Origin: Branchiostoma floridae
Lineage: Eukaryota > Chordata > Leptocardii > Amphioxiformes > Branchiostomatidae
Direction of reading: 5' to 3'
NCBI RefSeq assembly: GCF_000003815.2
Contig: NC_049987.1
Span: forward strand, 6,992,609 to 7,056,608
DNA length: 64,000 nt
A program made the translations under genes and the position numbers. Each line of letters starts with the position of its first letter. The first letter of the stretch is position 1. Shown here piece after piece: positions 1 through 11,095 of this stretch. The notes beneath the pieces were generated by a model. That model saw nothing but the letters and a program-made list of their open reading frames with translations. It did no database searches and was not told where the DNA came from.

Positions 1-204
1 CATGATATTTAAACTGTTGAAGAGCTGGGTGATTAAAGTGTTAACTACATGAATATTCAAAAGAGAAATGGGAGAGAATGGTTTCTCTTCTTCAGCATAG
101 CATAGAATAGATTAATATTATAATAAAATATAGTTTTCTATCATGTAACCCTTTTAATCCACCAGCCAGTACTTCCCAAGTCTCAAAAGTAGTTCAAAAC
201 TTAC

Positions 205-3200
205 TTGAGCTTTTTTCTGAGCTTCTTTTGTTTCTTCTTGAGTCTTGTCTGTATTTCCTCCTCTGTGCAGATCCTGAACAGCTCCAACACAGTATCTGGG
301 CCCTGCAAATAAAAATCTTATCAGCATTTTCTACTTCATCAAAATGCAAGTACTTGTTCCATAAACAAGAACTGTCTTACTTCAAAAGAATACAAACATG
401 ATCATCGATATGAATAATAACATTGAACAAGTCATAACAAGTCAGAGAATGATATCAATATTGTGTTATGACTTCAAAATAATGAGACTTATGTGGACTT
501 ACATGGCATGAGAGGATGGTACCAGTAGGGTCAAGGGTCATCGACACAACCCTGTCCCTCCCCTTCCTCAGAAGTGAGCCGACCTGGGAGGTGCACACTA
601 GTCTCTGGGGGAAACACACCATAAAATACACGTGGTACATGTATATCATATGTTTGGGGCTAGAAATTAGGCTTTGGTTAGTACCTGTATTTATATAACA
701 CAATCCAATTAGTGCAATTTTCTACAACTTAGAGGAGAATTTATGAAGTTGTCATTATCAAGAACAGATCTATCTGGCTTACATGCAATGTAAAAAATTG
801 TACCCACAAGTGTTTTAGCTTGTTTGGGTACAGGTACAAGTACACTTGACGTTCAGGTTTGATTTATACCTAAATGATGGCGATTGTATAGGTACCCAAC
901 TCCAGGAGGTAAGCAATCATGGAGAGTATCTTAAATTGTTAGTATAAGCTTACATCTTCCAACTCTTCCTGTGGGTCATCTTCCTTTTCCTCTTCTTTCA
1001 CCTCCAGAAAAGCTTTCTTGGTAGGAGGCTCATCATCTTCTTCCTCTTCTTGCTTCTATAGGTTTAAAACAAACAACATTCTGTGAGTACCTGTATGGCC
1101 TATTTTGTTTCTTTGAAGCTTGAAATTTCTTTGCAAAATGATGACTGGGAAGATGTCTACATGCATGTACCTGCTGTTTGTACTGGATGTCCCAAACCCT
1201 GAGCTCATTGTCCCCGCTTCCTGTGATCAGTCTCCTCTCGTCCGCTGTCACAGCAAAGCTCCAGACCTCCGTCCTGTGTCCCACCATGGTCTTGAAGCAA
1301 TGCTGCGTGTCCAGGTCCCACCACTTCACAAACGTATCCTTTGAGCTATAGCCGATATAACAGCAACATTCATATTTGGCATTTGTCTTTTTTGTGGATA
1401 TGTATGTTGTGAGATTAATTGTCTTATGTGGTATACAGCATTACCTTTTTACATAAAGTACACAGTCTATGATACTAGTATTACTAAGGATTGCAGTGGG
1501 TTTAAGAACTATTGGTTTAGATGACCTACATGTATAACTTAGTTGGGAACAATTGCCTCTGGGAATGTTGTTGTTACATACATTTGAGAAATGCATATTT
1601 CTGCAAAGTTCTATATCTTCAGCTATCAACAATTTCTTCAGACACCAGCAGTTCCTTTTGACTTTCTGTAGACAATTCCTTACACCCTAAAGATACATCT
1701 TTTTTCAAACATCATCTGTTCCTTACAACTTTCTTGAGGTATTAGCAGTTCCTTACCTAGTGATGAGAAAGTTCCTGTCCTTGAGAAAGTGACAGTGGGT
1801 GATCACACCTTTGTGTCCCTTCAGTCTGTAGAGACCAGACTCATTAACAATGTCCCACACAATCACATCTGTGTCCTGGGGGGAAAACATAGGATTACAG
1901 TTACAGACGATACAGGCTTTCACATTGCACATTGTACAGATACATGTACAATAAAACACAGTGTGTATTCTGCATCACCCAAGGAACCAGCCAAGCTGTA
2001 GGATAGATTGCCCAGAGGTGTGAGGATGATCTAACCTGCCAAAGGGCTGGGACCTTATTGTCATGAGCATGGTTACTAAAGAGATAAGAACATCATTATA
2101 AGAGAGTTTGACCCTGCTAACCTTTGACCCTGAGACCAGTCTCATCCCACTGTGGTCATATCCGAGCGCGGTGACGGCCCCTTTGTGTCCGCTGAAGACC
2201 ACGCCTACCTCCCCTGTCACAAGGCTGAACACCTGCACTGTGCCGTCAGAGTATCTGTCAATCAAAATCATAATACCCATCAATCAACATCGGAGTACCT
2301 GTCAATCAACATCACAATACCCATCAATCAACATCAGAGTACTGTCAATCAACATTAGAGTACCTCCCAATCAATCAAATTGAGGACATACAGTAGCATC
2401 TGGTAAATTTGAAATCATTTGTATTAAAGTTTTCTGATTGAAGAACAGAGAAATTGAAGGTATTGACTGTTTTGCTGTTTGAAGTAAATGACACATGTCA
2501 GCTCTTATACTCTGGTTATCTATTCTAAAAGTCAAAACTAATTGAAGCCTATTTGATAACTGCTGTTCTGGTAAAGGGAAGAAGACAAGTTGCCTACCCA
2601 ACAGCAACATGCTGGTTGTCAGGACTGGCAGCCAGAGCTGTGACCTCATGCTTCCCACCTTGCAGCACCAACAGCTGTAGACATGGGAGAAAGAACAACA
2701 GAGTTAAAAACTTAAATACTGTAAATGTGGTTTTATATTCACAGTTTTCGTGTTGCCAATACACAGCAAACTTAAAACCACAACGGACATTTTTTTCATG
2801 GCAGTAAGAGACTACAGTGCATGGTGCTACAATGAACTTAGAAACTTTCCTGCAACTGCAAAATTAAATCCCTGCTAATTCAAATGCATTTACAAAATGT
2901 ACAGTACTACTACTAGCAGCAGTACCTGTGTACCTGAACACTCTTTTACAAGACAGAGAGTATGTGGAGAAGGACAACCTCAAGCCTCAAGTTCACACTT
3001 ACGCCACATCTTCAGAAAAGACGCTGGAGCCGCATGTTCCCCATTTAGGAACTTTATTCGAACCGACACACAACAAACATGTTTCGCCGTGTGGCTTCCT
3101 CAGTATTATGGGCTCGAATGAGTATTCTTGTACTCTTTTACAAGACAGAGAGTACAATGCCAGTGCTCCAGCACTTTCCTGTACCAGCAAAAGTTGATTT

Positions 3201-3564
3201 GGTAATTATCTGGTGGTGCTTCAATTACAGGGGATAATATCAGATGTTTTTTGATGGGTATTCTTATCATGGGGGTACTTTTATTATTATTTTTTGGAAC
3301 GACTCCTATAATGATTACAATCCGTAAATCTCAGATAAACCCAAATCTTACTTTCTCTTCTATATCTAAGTCCAAGATAAACACAAATGTTACCTTCTCT
3401 CCGATTCGTAGGTCCCAGATGAAAACATGCTCCACAGCAGCCACTGCTGCATATCGTCCCTTCACGCCACGCAAACAGAGCAGCACCACGGGGGCCTTGG
3501 GGCTGGCCACCACACCCCACATGGAGGCGGGAACATAGCGCAGGTACTGTTTGGTGACAGGCAT
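205..3564 (-). CDS. WDR3: WD repeat-containing protein 3, N-terminal part (gene continues past the left edge)
   Basis: Eight minus-strand coding exons read in order: 3564-3394, 2674-2598, 2254-2122, 1875-1757, 1345-1171, 1055-954, 604-503 and 302-205, with GT-AG borders and matching phases, about 325 residues. The start is the ATG at 3564, giving [19 protein letters not shown], which matches the start region of animal WDR3. WD40 blades are visible ([62 protein letters not shown]), then an acidic linker exon rich in E and D, then [10 protein letters not shown] and a basic helix [13 protein letters not shown]3 (yeast Dip2/Utp12) is a nucleolar component of the small-subunit processome needed for 18S rRNA maturation. 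The remaining C-terminal WD repeats and Utp12 domain lie left of the window. Exons 1, 3 and 4 have tandemly duplicated copies of their edges. Confidence 0.93.
1635..1760 (-). repeat. Minisatellite spanning the splice donor of WDR3 exon 4
   Basis: On the minus strand the donor reads gtaaggaactgc. Degenerate copies follow inside the intron (gtaaggaacag, gtaaggaattg, aaaaggaactgctgg), spaced roughly 40-50 bases apart. The first copies keep GTAAGGA, a plausible 5' splice site. The array starts at the exon edge, so it looks seeded by the junction. Confidence 0.6.
2245..2370 (-). repeat. Minisatellite spanning the splice acceptor of WDR3 exon 3
   Basis: The real junction reads tgattgacag|ATACTCTG on the minus strand. 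Going upstream into the intron, the same block returns as gattgacag|GTACTCCG, again near 2340 and in a decayed form near 2355. The copies are separated by variants of gatgttgattgatgggtatt. Each copy carries an AG preceded by the same short tract and followed by a copy of the first 6-8 exon bases. Confidence 0.75.
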
Positions 3565-3663
3565 GGTGGAACTCAGGAGCAACTGTCTGGAGGGATAAAA
3601 TACACAAACTGTAACAGTGGGCTTCAAGCGCCACCAACTGACCAGTCCAACTGGTCCGGACCT

Positions 3664-3765
3664 TTTGGCCTAGCAGTGTTGGCTTTACATTAGAAAGCTG
3701 GCAGGCCCAGGTTCAAATCCCTGGAGCCAGGAGACTGTTTCTCCTTCCTTAATCCTTGCCTCTAG
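3664..3765 (+). mobile_element. tRNA-derived SINE fragment
   Basis: The segment has an A-box-like block (tggcctagcagtgttggc) and an exact B-box core (ggttcaaatcc) at tRNA-like spacing. The acceptor-stem regions do not pair well, so it is not a functional tRNA gene. It lies between WDR3 exon 1 and a partial duplicate of that exon. The 3' body after the B box is short or decayed. Confidence 0.55.
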
Positions 3766-3795
3766 ACTAAATAGTGTTTAAAAACTGAGAGAACT

Positions 3796-3871
3796 TGGTA
3801 GAACATAGCAGAGGTACTGTTTGGTAACAGACATGGTAGAACTCAGGAGCAACTGTTTGAGGGGACAAAAA
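3796..3871 (-). pseudogene. Partial duplicate of the WDR3 exon-1 start region
   Basis: About 75 bases repeat 3533-3605 with roughly ten differences. The copied part covers the acceptor-proximal 5'UTR, the start codon context and the first codons (ATG TCT GTT ACC AAA CAG TAC against ATG CCT GTC ACC AAA CAG TAC). The copy lies upstream of the real exon on the minus strand and carries its own in-frame-looking ATG. After about eight codons the similarity ends without a recognisable donor, so it is treated as a decoy exon fragment. Confidence 0.7.
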
Positions 3872-3974
3872 TACACAAATGGATAATGTAGCGGAGCAGA
3901 GCTGAGCTGTTGGGTCACAAGAATGTGAGTTATTGACAAGACTGTGAGTTTCGACACGAAGAAAAATACATACT

Positions 3975-4304
3975 CAGGGCTCGAAATATCACCTCACCTA
4001 CATATGCATGTTAGTGCAGGTAAAATTCATTGGAGCTGTGCAGGTATTTCTGGTGTCTACCTGCACTTAACCTGCACTGGTCCATGTACTGGGTTTTATA
4101 CATAAAATTATGTCCTATGAGTATGATGTAGGTGTATGTGGATTGTTATTAGCTGCATTGACTGTTACCACCTATAAAGTATAGAAAAAAATAGCAATGA
4201 CTCCAGAACTATTTTAGTATGATCCATACTTCCTAAATTCAGAGTGGTGCAGGTAAAATTGTCTGGTGCAGGTGTGCAGAAAAATGTATAATTTTCGAGC
4301 CCTG
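3975..4304. mobile_element. Non-autonomous TIR element (MITE), copy 1
   Basis: It is bounded by inverted termini cagggctcgaaat and its reverse complement (decayed at the right end to attttcgagccctg). The element is flanked by perfect 5-bp target duplications (atact at 3970-3974 and 4305-4309). The body is built from repeated gcaggt / gcaggtaaaatt words and has no coding capacity. A second copy lies at 20416-20735. The superfamily is not identified. Confidence 0.8.
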
Positions 4305-4546
4305 ATACTGGGAACGTAAAAAAAATCAAAGGATGAGCAACACTATACCATACGTTTTGCTAAAACCTATTCGATACATCATTCATTGAAGGACCGTATA
4401 AGTTTTAACTCCATTTAGTGCGTGCAATTTCGTCTATGCCCCCCTCCCCACCTTTACAAGTTTTCAGCAACTTCCTAAACAATAGAGCTTTTATAGTTTG
4501 GAAAGCGCTAAAATGGAAGGTTTAAGTCTTTACTTTGGTACTTACC

Positions 4547-5009
4547 AATGGGCAAATGCTGACTGGGTTCCACAAACGGCTTAAATCTGAGAGGTAAAGT
4601 GCACAAGATGTGAGAAACACTGCGACGTGCACGAACATGTGTACTGCGACCTCTGACCTCAAAACTTACTGTACTACACCGTGCACAGCGACTCCTAGCG
4701 ATTGTTTTCAAAAGTGCACAGAACATTGGACGGAATATTTGATGAGCAAAAGTTCACCACTGGAGCAGGTTTTTCTCACTCACAAAACTTTTTGACAGCA
4801 TTTTGCACGTACAGGTATTCAACGACATTATAAAGTCCTTGCTAAGTATACCAAAATCCTGAAATTGAAGATTCCCTTCAATAAATACTGCTAATGTTTG
4901 CAGTTCTCTTACCTTCGGACTTTGATACCCAGCTGAAAGGCGAACAGCTGAAATCGGCACGTAAGCAATGGGGGAGTTTGAGATCTAACATTCAATCACA
5001 AGTTTGACT
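4547..5009. promoter_or_regulatory. Probable divergent promoter between WDR3 and the dioxygenase gene
   Basis: WDR3 exon 1 is preceded by a good minus-strand acceptor (tatccctccag, near 3590). A matching minus-strand donor (CATTG|gtaagt) ends a likely 5'UTR exon at 4546. The dioxygenase ATG is at 5010 on the other strand. Transcription of the two genes must therefore start divergently within these few hundred bases. I see no TATA box at a convincing position and cannot place either start site. Confidence 0.45.
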
Positions 5010-6721
5010 ATGGGTGAATCTGGCAGCAGACGCATCAGGCTGGGGACCAGAGAGGTGGCGCTGGGCTCCCCGGACCTGCAGTGCCTTCAGCCCGCCAACC
5101 ACCTGTTGGAAGACCCGGTGGCGCTGAGGCAGGAAATGGCGGACAAGGGGTGTGAAAAAAAACTCTGCATATTTCCCTATCTTACGCAGCTGGGTAGTAG
5201 TTCGCTCCTATGGTCTCCTATGTTCGCTTCTGCTACCCGAACAGCAGAAAAGCGACTGCACATAGTGTATAATAAATGTCGGAGCGATAAGCGACTGTAT
5301 ATGGTGTCTAATAAACACCAGAGCGAACTACTTCCCGGATGGTACCCAGGCTACTAGTATATCTTATGTAGACAAGGTGCGAAATGTAAGTTCCATTGTG
5401 TATTCACGCCTACGTACACAACTATCGAGGTTTAACTTCCCCACCAGTGTCCTATCCTAGCAATGGACCTGACCCGTATATCTAGTCAGGTGGTTCTGAG
5501 GACACATAAGTGAGTGCACTAGCACACTACAATAATAGAAAATATTTTCCAGCTATCTCTTCATCCGAGGCCTGCATGACCGTCAGGAAGTACTGGATGC
5601 GCGTCTGGAGGTCGTCAAGTACGTTAAAGTGAGTCATGATTTACATGTATCTACATATGTGAAGTATAACGTTAAATCGCGTTGTGTGCCTCTGAGGGGA
5701 ATCATCATGAGGGATCATTTTCACTTGCTCATTGTTTTGTTTTGTATAGGAATCAGGAGAAGAAAAATTGGATTCATCGTTTCCATGGCAACAAGGAGTT
5801 CTGGACTCAAGATGCGGACGGGGGTGTGTTCCATTCATGGAGGTGAGTACAGTATCGAAAGCAAGTGACGTCAGGAGTAGGGAACCTGTTATTACTTCGT
5901 CAGAAAATTCTTAAAGCTGTTCCGATGGTACTTTGTTCACATACCTGTTTTCAATCCGTCTATTTCAGGGCAAGAACTCCATCACACATTCTGACGCCGT
6001 TCTGAGGGTCATTGAAGGACCAAGACGTAAGGAACACAATTACTGGTGTTCTCCTGTTTGTTTGTGTTATATTTGATTACTTTCACAAATCATTGCAGCA
6101 GTATTGCTAATTTTGTTCCAGTAGTCCAGTTTGCATTCCGTATACTTTCTGTACACATATATGATGTCCATTTTACAGCCCGCGCTTTCTTCAAAACCCT
6201 TCTGTGTGCGGAGCCTCAAACATTCGACTTCAAATGGTTAAGGTAGGTGTGATTAATACTTAAACACGCGTTAGATGATCACACAATGAACCTAAAACAA
6301 GACCCCACTTTTTTAGCATTACCAATCAAAGGGCACCATCGAGTACGTCTAACATGAGAGGCACAAATTGGATAGCTTCTACCTCAGTGCTTGGTGATTC
6401 CGATCCCTCTATATGTCATGTGCAGGAGTGCCAGATCTTGCAATCAACTGGGATTTACATGCAACCAAGGAGGTTAAATCTTATTTTAACCTCCTTGATG
6501 CAACTTACACGTAGTGTGTACAACTATATATGCTTGACGTGTTGCTGTTCACCAGAGCCATGTACAACGAAGGTTTTACCGGCGCCCACGTTGATTGGGT
6601 GTACATGTCACGTGGTACGGACCAGGTCTACACCATGTGGACACCGCTTGGTGACGTTACCATGGAGATGGGCACGCTAGCCGTCTGTGAGGGTTCCCAT
6701 AAACTCCACAGGTGAGAGTTC

Positions 6722-6760
<39 letters not shown>

Positions 6761-7914
6761 CGTGCGTGTGTGTGTGTGCGCGTGTGTGCGTGCGTGTGTG
6801 TCTGTGTGTGTGTGTGTGTTTGTGTGTAAGGAAACTCAACATATGGCAACTAGTGCTTCTACGTAAAATTACTGTAACGCCCACATATCAGATTTGCACG
6901 GGGTTAGAATGACATTGCCTTCTTTGCGTTTCCAGTTTTCAGCACTTTCAGGATACATACGGAAGTCTGGACATCGAGGAAGCAAATCTGAAAGGTTAGA
7001 CATGTTTTGTATCAATACTAATCAACTTGTGTGAAGTAGTTTATGGAGTTCTTCAGAAACCTCCTTTGCCACTGGAACCGTGTGAATCGTGAATGGTACA
7101 TGTCGTGAATGGTACATGTCTTGTGAAGTCTTTGATTCTATGGCAACCGACTGGTTCATGCCTGGAACATGTTTTGAGAAATCATTGTTGCCATAGGAAC
7201 GGACTGGTCCGTGTCTGGTACATGTTTTGAAAAGCCTTTGTTGCCATAGGAACCGGCTGGTTCACAGAAGACCCTCTGGAGATCACGCGGCGGTTTGGAG
7301 GCCAGTGGAAGTCTGCAGACTTTCAAGCCGGCGACGTCCTGATCTTCACCATGAGGTAAAACTAAACACACCATGAATAATGATTGGTTTTGTTTTGATT
7401 TGTTACTTGTTCGATTGCAGCTTTATTATTTCTCAGCATTTTCTAAGTTACGTGTACACTTCTCACCTTAATCCTGTCCTCTTTAATTACGGCCATATTC
7501 TGCCCTTAGAACCGTACACATGTCGACTGTGAACAGGACACAGTTTGCCCGTGTCAGCTGCGACACAAGGTGAGCCCAATCGAAGATTTCGTCATCAATA
7601 TTTCATAAAACATTGACCTTCTTTTTAGATTTTAGAGTTAAAACTTTGTTTAGAAATTACCCCATCGGTGAAATTGCCACATAAGTCACGTGACCATGCA
7701 GACATCTGACGTCAGGAGTTTGTGATAATGTTTTTCTCGTTGTCATTATTGCTTCAGGTGGCAGCCAGCCGGGTTGCCATGCGACCCTCGTTTCGTTGGT
7801 GACGTGCGCCCGGAAGGCCCCAGGTTCGGTGTGTTCGGCAAGGACGGGGACGTGAAAGACGTCGAAGTCACCATTGAGGAGTTGAAAGAAAAGTGGGGCT
7901 TTGACCAACTGTAA
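5010..7914 (+). CDS. Phytanoyl-CoA dioxygenase (PhyH) family Fe(II)/2-oxoglutarate oxygenase
   Basis: Ten exons: 5010-5149, 5553-5628, 5750-5842, 5969-6026, 6179-6242, 6556-6711, 6936-6994, 7250-7355, 7510-7569 and 7758-7914. All phases match and together they give a complete 322-residue protein. The start region [20 protein letters not shown] is typical of the family. Iron ligands are visible as H155-x-D157 ([14 protein letters not shown]) and distal H254 (MRTVHMSTV). R265, eleven residues further (FARVSCDTR), is where PhyH proteins bind 2-oxoglutarate. The family hydroxylates organic substrates with O2 and 2-oxoglutarate. The substrate here is unknown, and I see no clear peroxisomal PTS1 tail (it ends GFDQL). 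It resembles the PHYHD1 and bacterial-type branch more than PHYH itself. Confidence 0.9.
6723..6827. repeat. (GT)n microsatellite in dioxygenase intron 6
   Basis: A run of GT with interspersed CG and T variants starts ten bases after the exon-6 donor. It accounts for the spurious V/C-rich and H/T-rich open frames here. Confidence 0.95.
7056..7265 (+). repeat. Minisatellite spanning the splice acceptor of dioxygenase exon 8
   Basis: Units of about 57 bases contain ttgccataggaac, a pyrimidine-poor AG, then a copy of the exon start and a tail tctggtacatgttttga. The real junction is ccatag|GAACCGGCTGG at 7249/7250. The preceding unit has ccatag|gaacggactgg at about 7192, and earlier units are more decayed (ctatggcaaccgactgg, ccactggaaccgtgtg). 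Confidence 0.8.
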
Positions 7915-7977
7915 AGGCTAATCATTTAGTATGACGTGTTGCAAGGGCAGCTGGAGGCGCTTGGGATAAAACTGTGG

Positions 7978-7983
7978 AATAAA
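7978..7983 (+). other. Polyadenylation signal of the dioxygenase gene
   Basis: AATAAA lies 64 bases past the stop codon at 7914, the first hexamer in the 3' flank. Confidence 0.65.
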
Positions 7984-8088
7984 ATAAGTTGTACATGTGA
8001 GAATCAGATTAAAGCCTGCTGGGATGGGTTGAGTAAAAGGAAAACATGAAAATATCAACATTTTTCTGATCGCCCGACCGTACGTTTA

Positions 8089-8339
8089 TACCCATGTCAC
8101 ATTATCCACGATCTTCGGGTGTATCGATGGAAGATCGGCCATATTTAATTAAGATCGACAGAGGGGTGCGTGCATTTTTCACCTGAAAACCGTCCCTGTC
8201 ACATATAAGCCATACTTTGTACTTTGTACAATATTGTTGTGCAATAAAGTTATTATTAAAAGTGAGGCTTGCGATCGGGCGATCGCCGCATGCGCAACAC
8301 CGTCTTCCGATCGATTTTCGCCAAATGTGACAAGGGGTA
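8089..8339. mobile_element. Probable MITE with TACCC...GTCACATT termini
   Basis: The left end TACCCATGTCACATT is nearly the reverse complement of the right end (aatgtgacaaggggta). Inside, gatcgcccga near 8069-8078 also pairs with the cgatcgggcgatc block near 8270. No ORF. Target duplication is unclear. Confidence 0.45.
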
Positions 8340-9416
8340 TTACTGTAACTACTCGCCCGTTCTTGCTGTTCATGTCAGACAATTCGCACATGCTTAGAGG
8401 ATATCTCCTGCCGCATTTGTTTGAATTATTTGTACAATTTCCCCCAGCAAGTTAGGCCAGGGGTACATTTCACTGCTCCAGCCAAGGTTTTCATACGTCA
8501 TGAACAGCTAGGGACACTTTTCTGAAAAACCAATGTGCAATTTGAGCTCCTCTAAAATCCACACTGGCATTTCGGTAATAGGAAAAAGGCTTTGATGAAT
8601 ATACATGGAAATACTAGTATTACGTTCCAGTTGAGCTCGATGTACTTGAGATGCTGGTACAAATCGTTGGGCTTGTGTTGGAATAGAATATAAGAAATGC
8701 AGACATGTTGTGATACAGATGTGGTATGGTAGGAAAATACTTATAGCTTTGCAGCATCGACAAATGGAGGTAATATGTTAGTGAAATAAGTCGGTACTGC
8801 ATGGATCATGTAATAGTAGTTGCATTCTGCAATAAACAGACCTAATAATAGTACATGTATATCCTTGCTATGTTGTTATGGCATCCTTGTACAATGATGT
8901 TTTCAATACCTTGGTATATGACAACAGTACAGAGTGCCATTGACGCATAGAGGAGCATTACTTTCTGCAGAGGTGAAGGTAAGGTCGGCAGGCTCACTGG
9001 TGGAATAAATTTCAGTAAGCCTAAGATACCACAAATCTTACACAACTTGATCCTGCAGATCCTATAGAGCCTGATTTATCATGCCCGAAGCGCTCCAGCA
9101 AACGGTCAATCACAAACTAATAACGTGGAGTAAGCTGGTAGATCAACGTTTTTCAGGCTTACATCTGGTTATGACATACTTATTTACAAACGGGTTCTTC
9201 GTTAAAAATGCAGAACAAATCTTCGTCAAAATTTTCCACTTTTAGAATTTATTCAGGTTGCTTGCATGGTGAGCCACCCCGGGCTCCTGTGTGTACCCTA
9301 AGGGTGTACCTGATCCCGTGATTGGGTGCACACAAGCTGGGTCCTGATGATTCTCTTAATGTTACATTCGTTTCTTTAGTTGTTGCTTGATCAATACATG
9401 ATGTGTACACAGCATG

Positions 9417-9655
9417 CCATTTTTCAACTTTTATCAACATTCACATAATAATACACAGAAAATATGATACATACATGATAATACATAAGAAAGCAATTAT
9501 GATCCAGTTCAGTTCATGAGATTACAAAGGTACACATCATGTCCTTTTTTCAACTTTTATTAACATTCACATAACAATGTACAGAGAATGTAGTACATAC
9601 ATGATAATATATAAAAAATCAATTATGATCAAGTTGAGTTCGTGATATTACAAAG
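9417..9655. repeat. Two-copy tandem repeat, about 122-bp unit
   Basis: The blocks at 9417-9538 and 9541-9655 share ttcaacttttat, aacattcacataa, gatacatacatgataat-type and caattatgatc segments in the same order. Similarity is roughly 85 percent by eye. Confidence 0.7.
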
Positions 9656-10884
9656 ATTGTGTCTTTTAAAGTATGCTAATGTTTCTATTTCTATAGTGTT
9701 GTTTAACCTGTTTCTAGAGTACGCAAAGTTTGGCTTTACGTTAAAAAAACAACAACATAGGTATATACAATATTTTGCAACAGCATGTACCTTTGTTTGA
9801 ATGCACACCAGCATGTACGTATGTACGTTAGTTGCCGTGGTTGGTTCTGTATCCTAAAGTCAGTCAGGGTATCCTTTGCAACTCCGTAACCCTTGCATTT
9901 CTTGGAAGCAAGGCACATCAATCTTTTGGAAGGGAATACGTGGGAGGAATGCCGGAAATGGTTGATGTAGTCTGTTGATTTGCCTTCAGGGAAGGTCTTT
10001 AACACCAATTTCCTTACTCGACTCAGTCAAAATTGGATCTAGATCCAGGCATCCGTTACGGACGTCCCTAGGAAGTTACATGGAGGTCCCGTGTTTGAGG
10101 AGAATCCCATCTCGTTCAGTGCGGTCAACTGTCTAGGATTAAAATTCGAGGCACTTACGAAAAGAACAGGCGCCTTCCTCGGGATGTTTTCAGTAGGTCA
10201 CACTTAGCCCGATATTACGCATGAAATACTTGGCGTCCAAAACTGGCGTGTTATGCCTAAACTGTTCGCGGTACAATGGATGACAGCACACAAATAATAC
10301 GCACAGTCACGGTGATAAGAGTTTAAATTGAACTATCCGCCTTGCGGGTATTTTGTTTTATTCACTCTCCGAGAATAACGCTGTTAGATATTTAGCAAGC
10401 TGCAAGGTATAATACTTAATGAATGGAACTTTGGCTGGAAAGCAGATTTAACCGCTGCTGAAACCCTGCCTTACCACTGCTATGCGTTTCACAACTGCCT
10501 GTGTGGTTTTGGAACCCAAGTTGTTATTTTTGTAAGAAATTCAGATTTGCCTAATACCATCGCGGTGTACTTGCCATCCAAACCCAGCAAAAACTACGCT
10601 TTTCTTAGAATCCATATCCGCTTAATCATCCTCCTGGTCCTATTATTGTATCACGGCTGATGTTCTCATCTTTAAATCAAATTTGGTTGGTAACGACGTT
10701 ATTACAACACATCGAGTCGAGCCCAATTTGATCAGTCCATCATTTTGTTGACGCAGAAATTTCCCAATTAAAACCTATCATTCGCTAATTACAGGCTTCG
10801 TCCTGGGTAACACGCCGGATAACAAGGTTAGGGACTGCGCCATGGCCGCTAACTACATTTCTCATCTTTCAATTAGAGAATCCG

Positions 10885-11095
10885 TGTACTGAATAGTATG
10901 GAGAACCCGAGAATTCAGTACACAGGATACGTGTGGGCAGAATCCATCTTCCATGTGCTGGATGCGTGTATGGAGAATCCGTCTTCCGTGTACTGGACAC
11001 GAGAATGGAGAAACGTTAACCGTTTTCAGTGTATTGGATATGTGTATGGAGAGTCCGTCTTCTGTGTACTGGATACGTGTATGAAGAATCCCCCA
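10885..11095. repeat. Degenerate tandem repeat, unit about 45-55 bp
   Basis: Four imperfect units carry the words tccgtcttccgtgtactgga and cgtgtatggagaat (10950-11090), preceded by weaker units. An open frame across it is a by-product of the repeat. Confidence 0.65.

Noticed and set aside
3664-3765. A functional tRNA gene
   Set aside because: A- and B-boxes are present, but no cloverleaf with a paired acceptor stem and anticodon arm can be drawn, so a SINE relic fits better.
5004-5357. Dioxygenase first exon read through to 5357, with a start at the TTG of 5004
   Set aside because: The ATG at 5010 and a donor after 5149 give the correct join to GYLFIRGL. The read-through part is intron.
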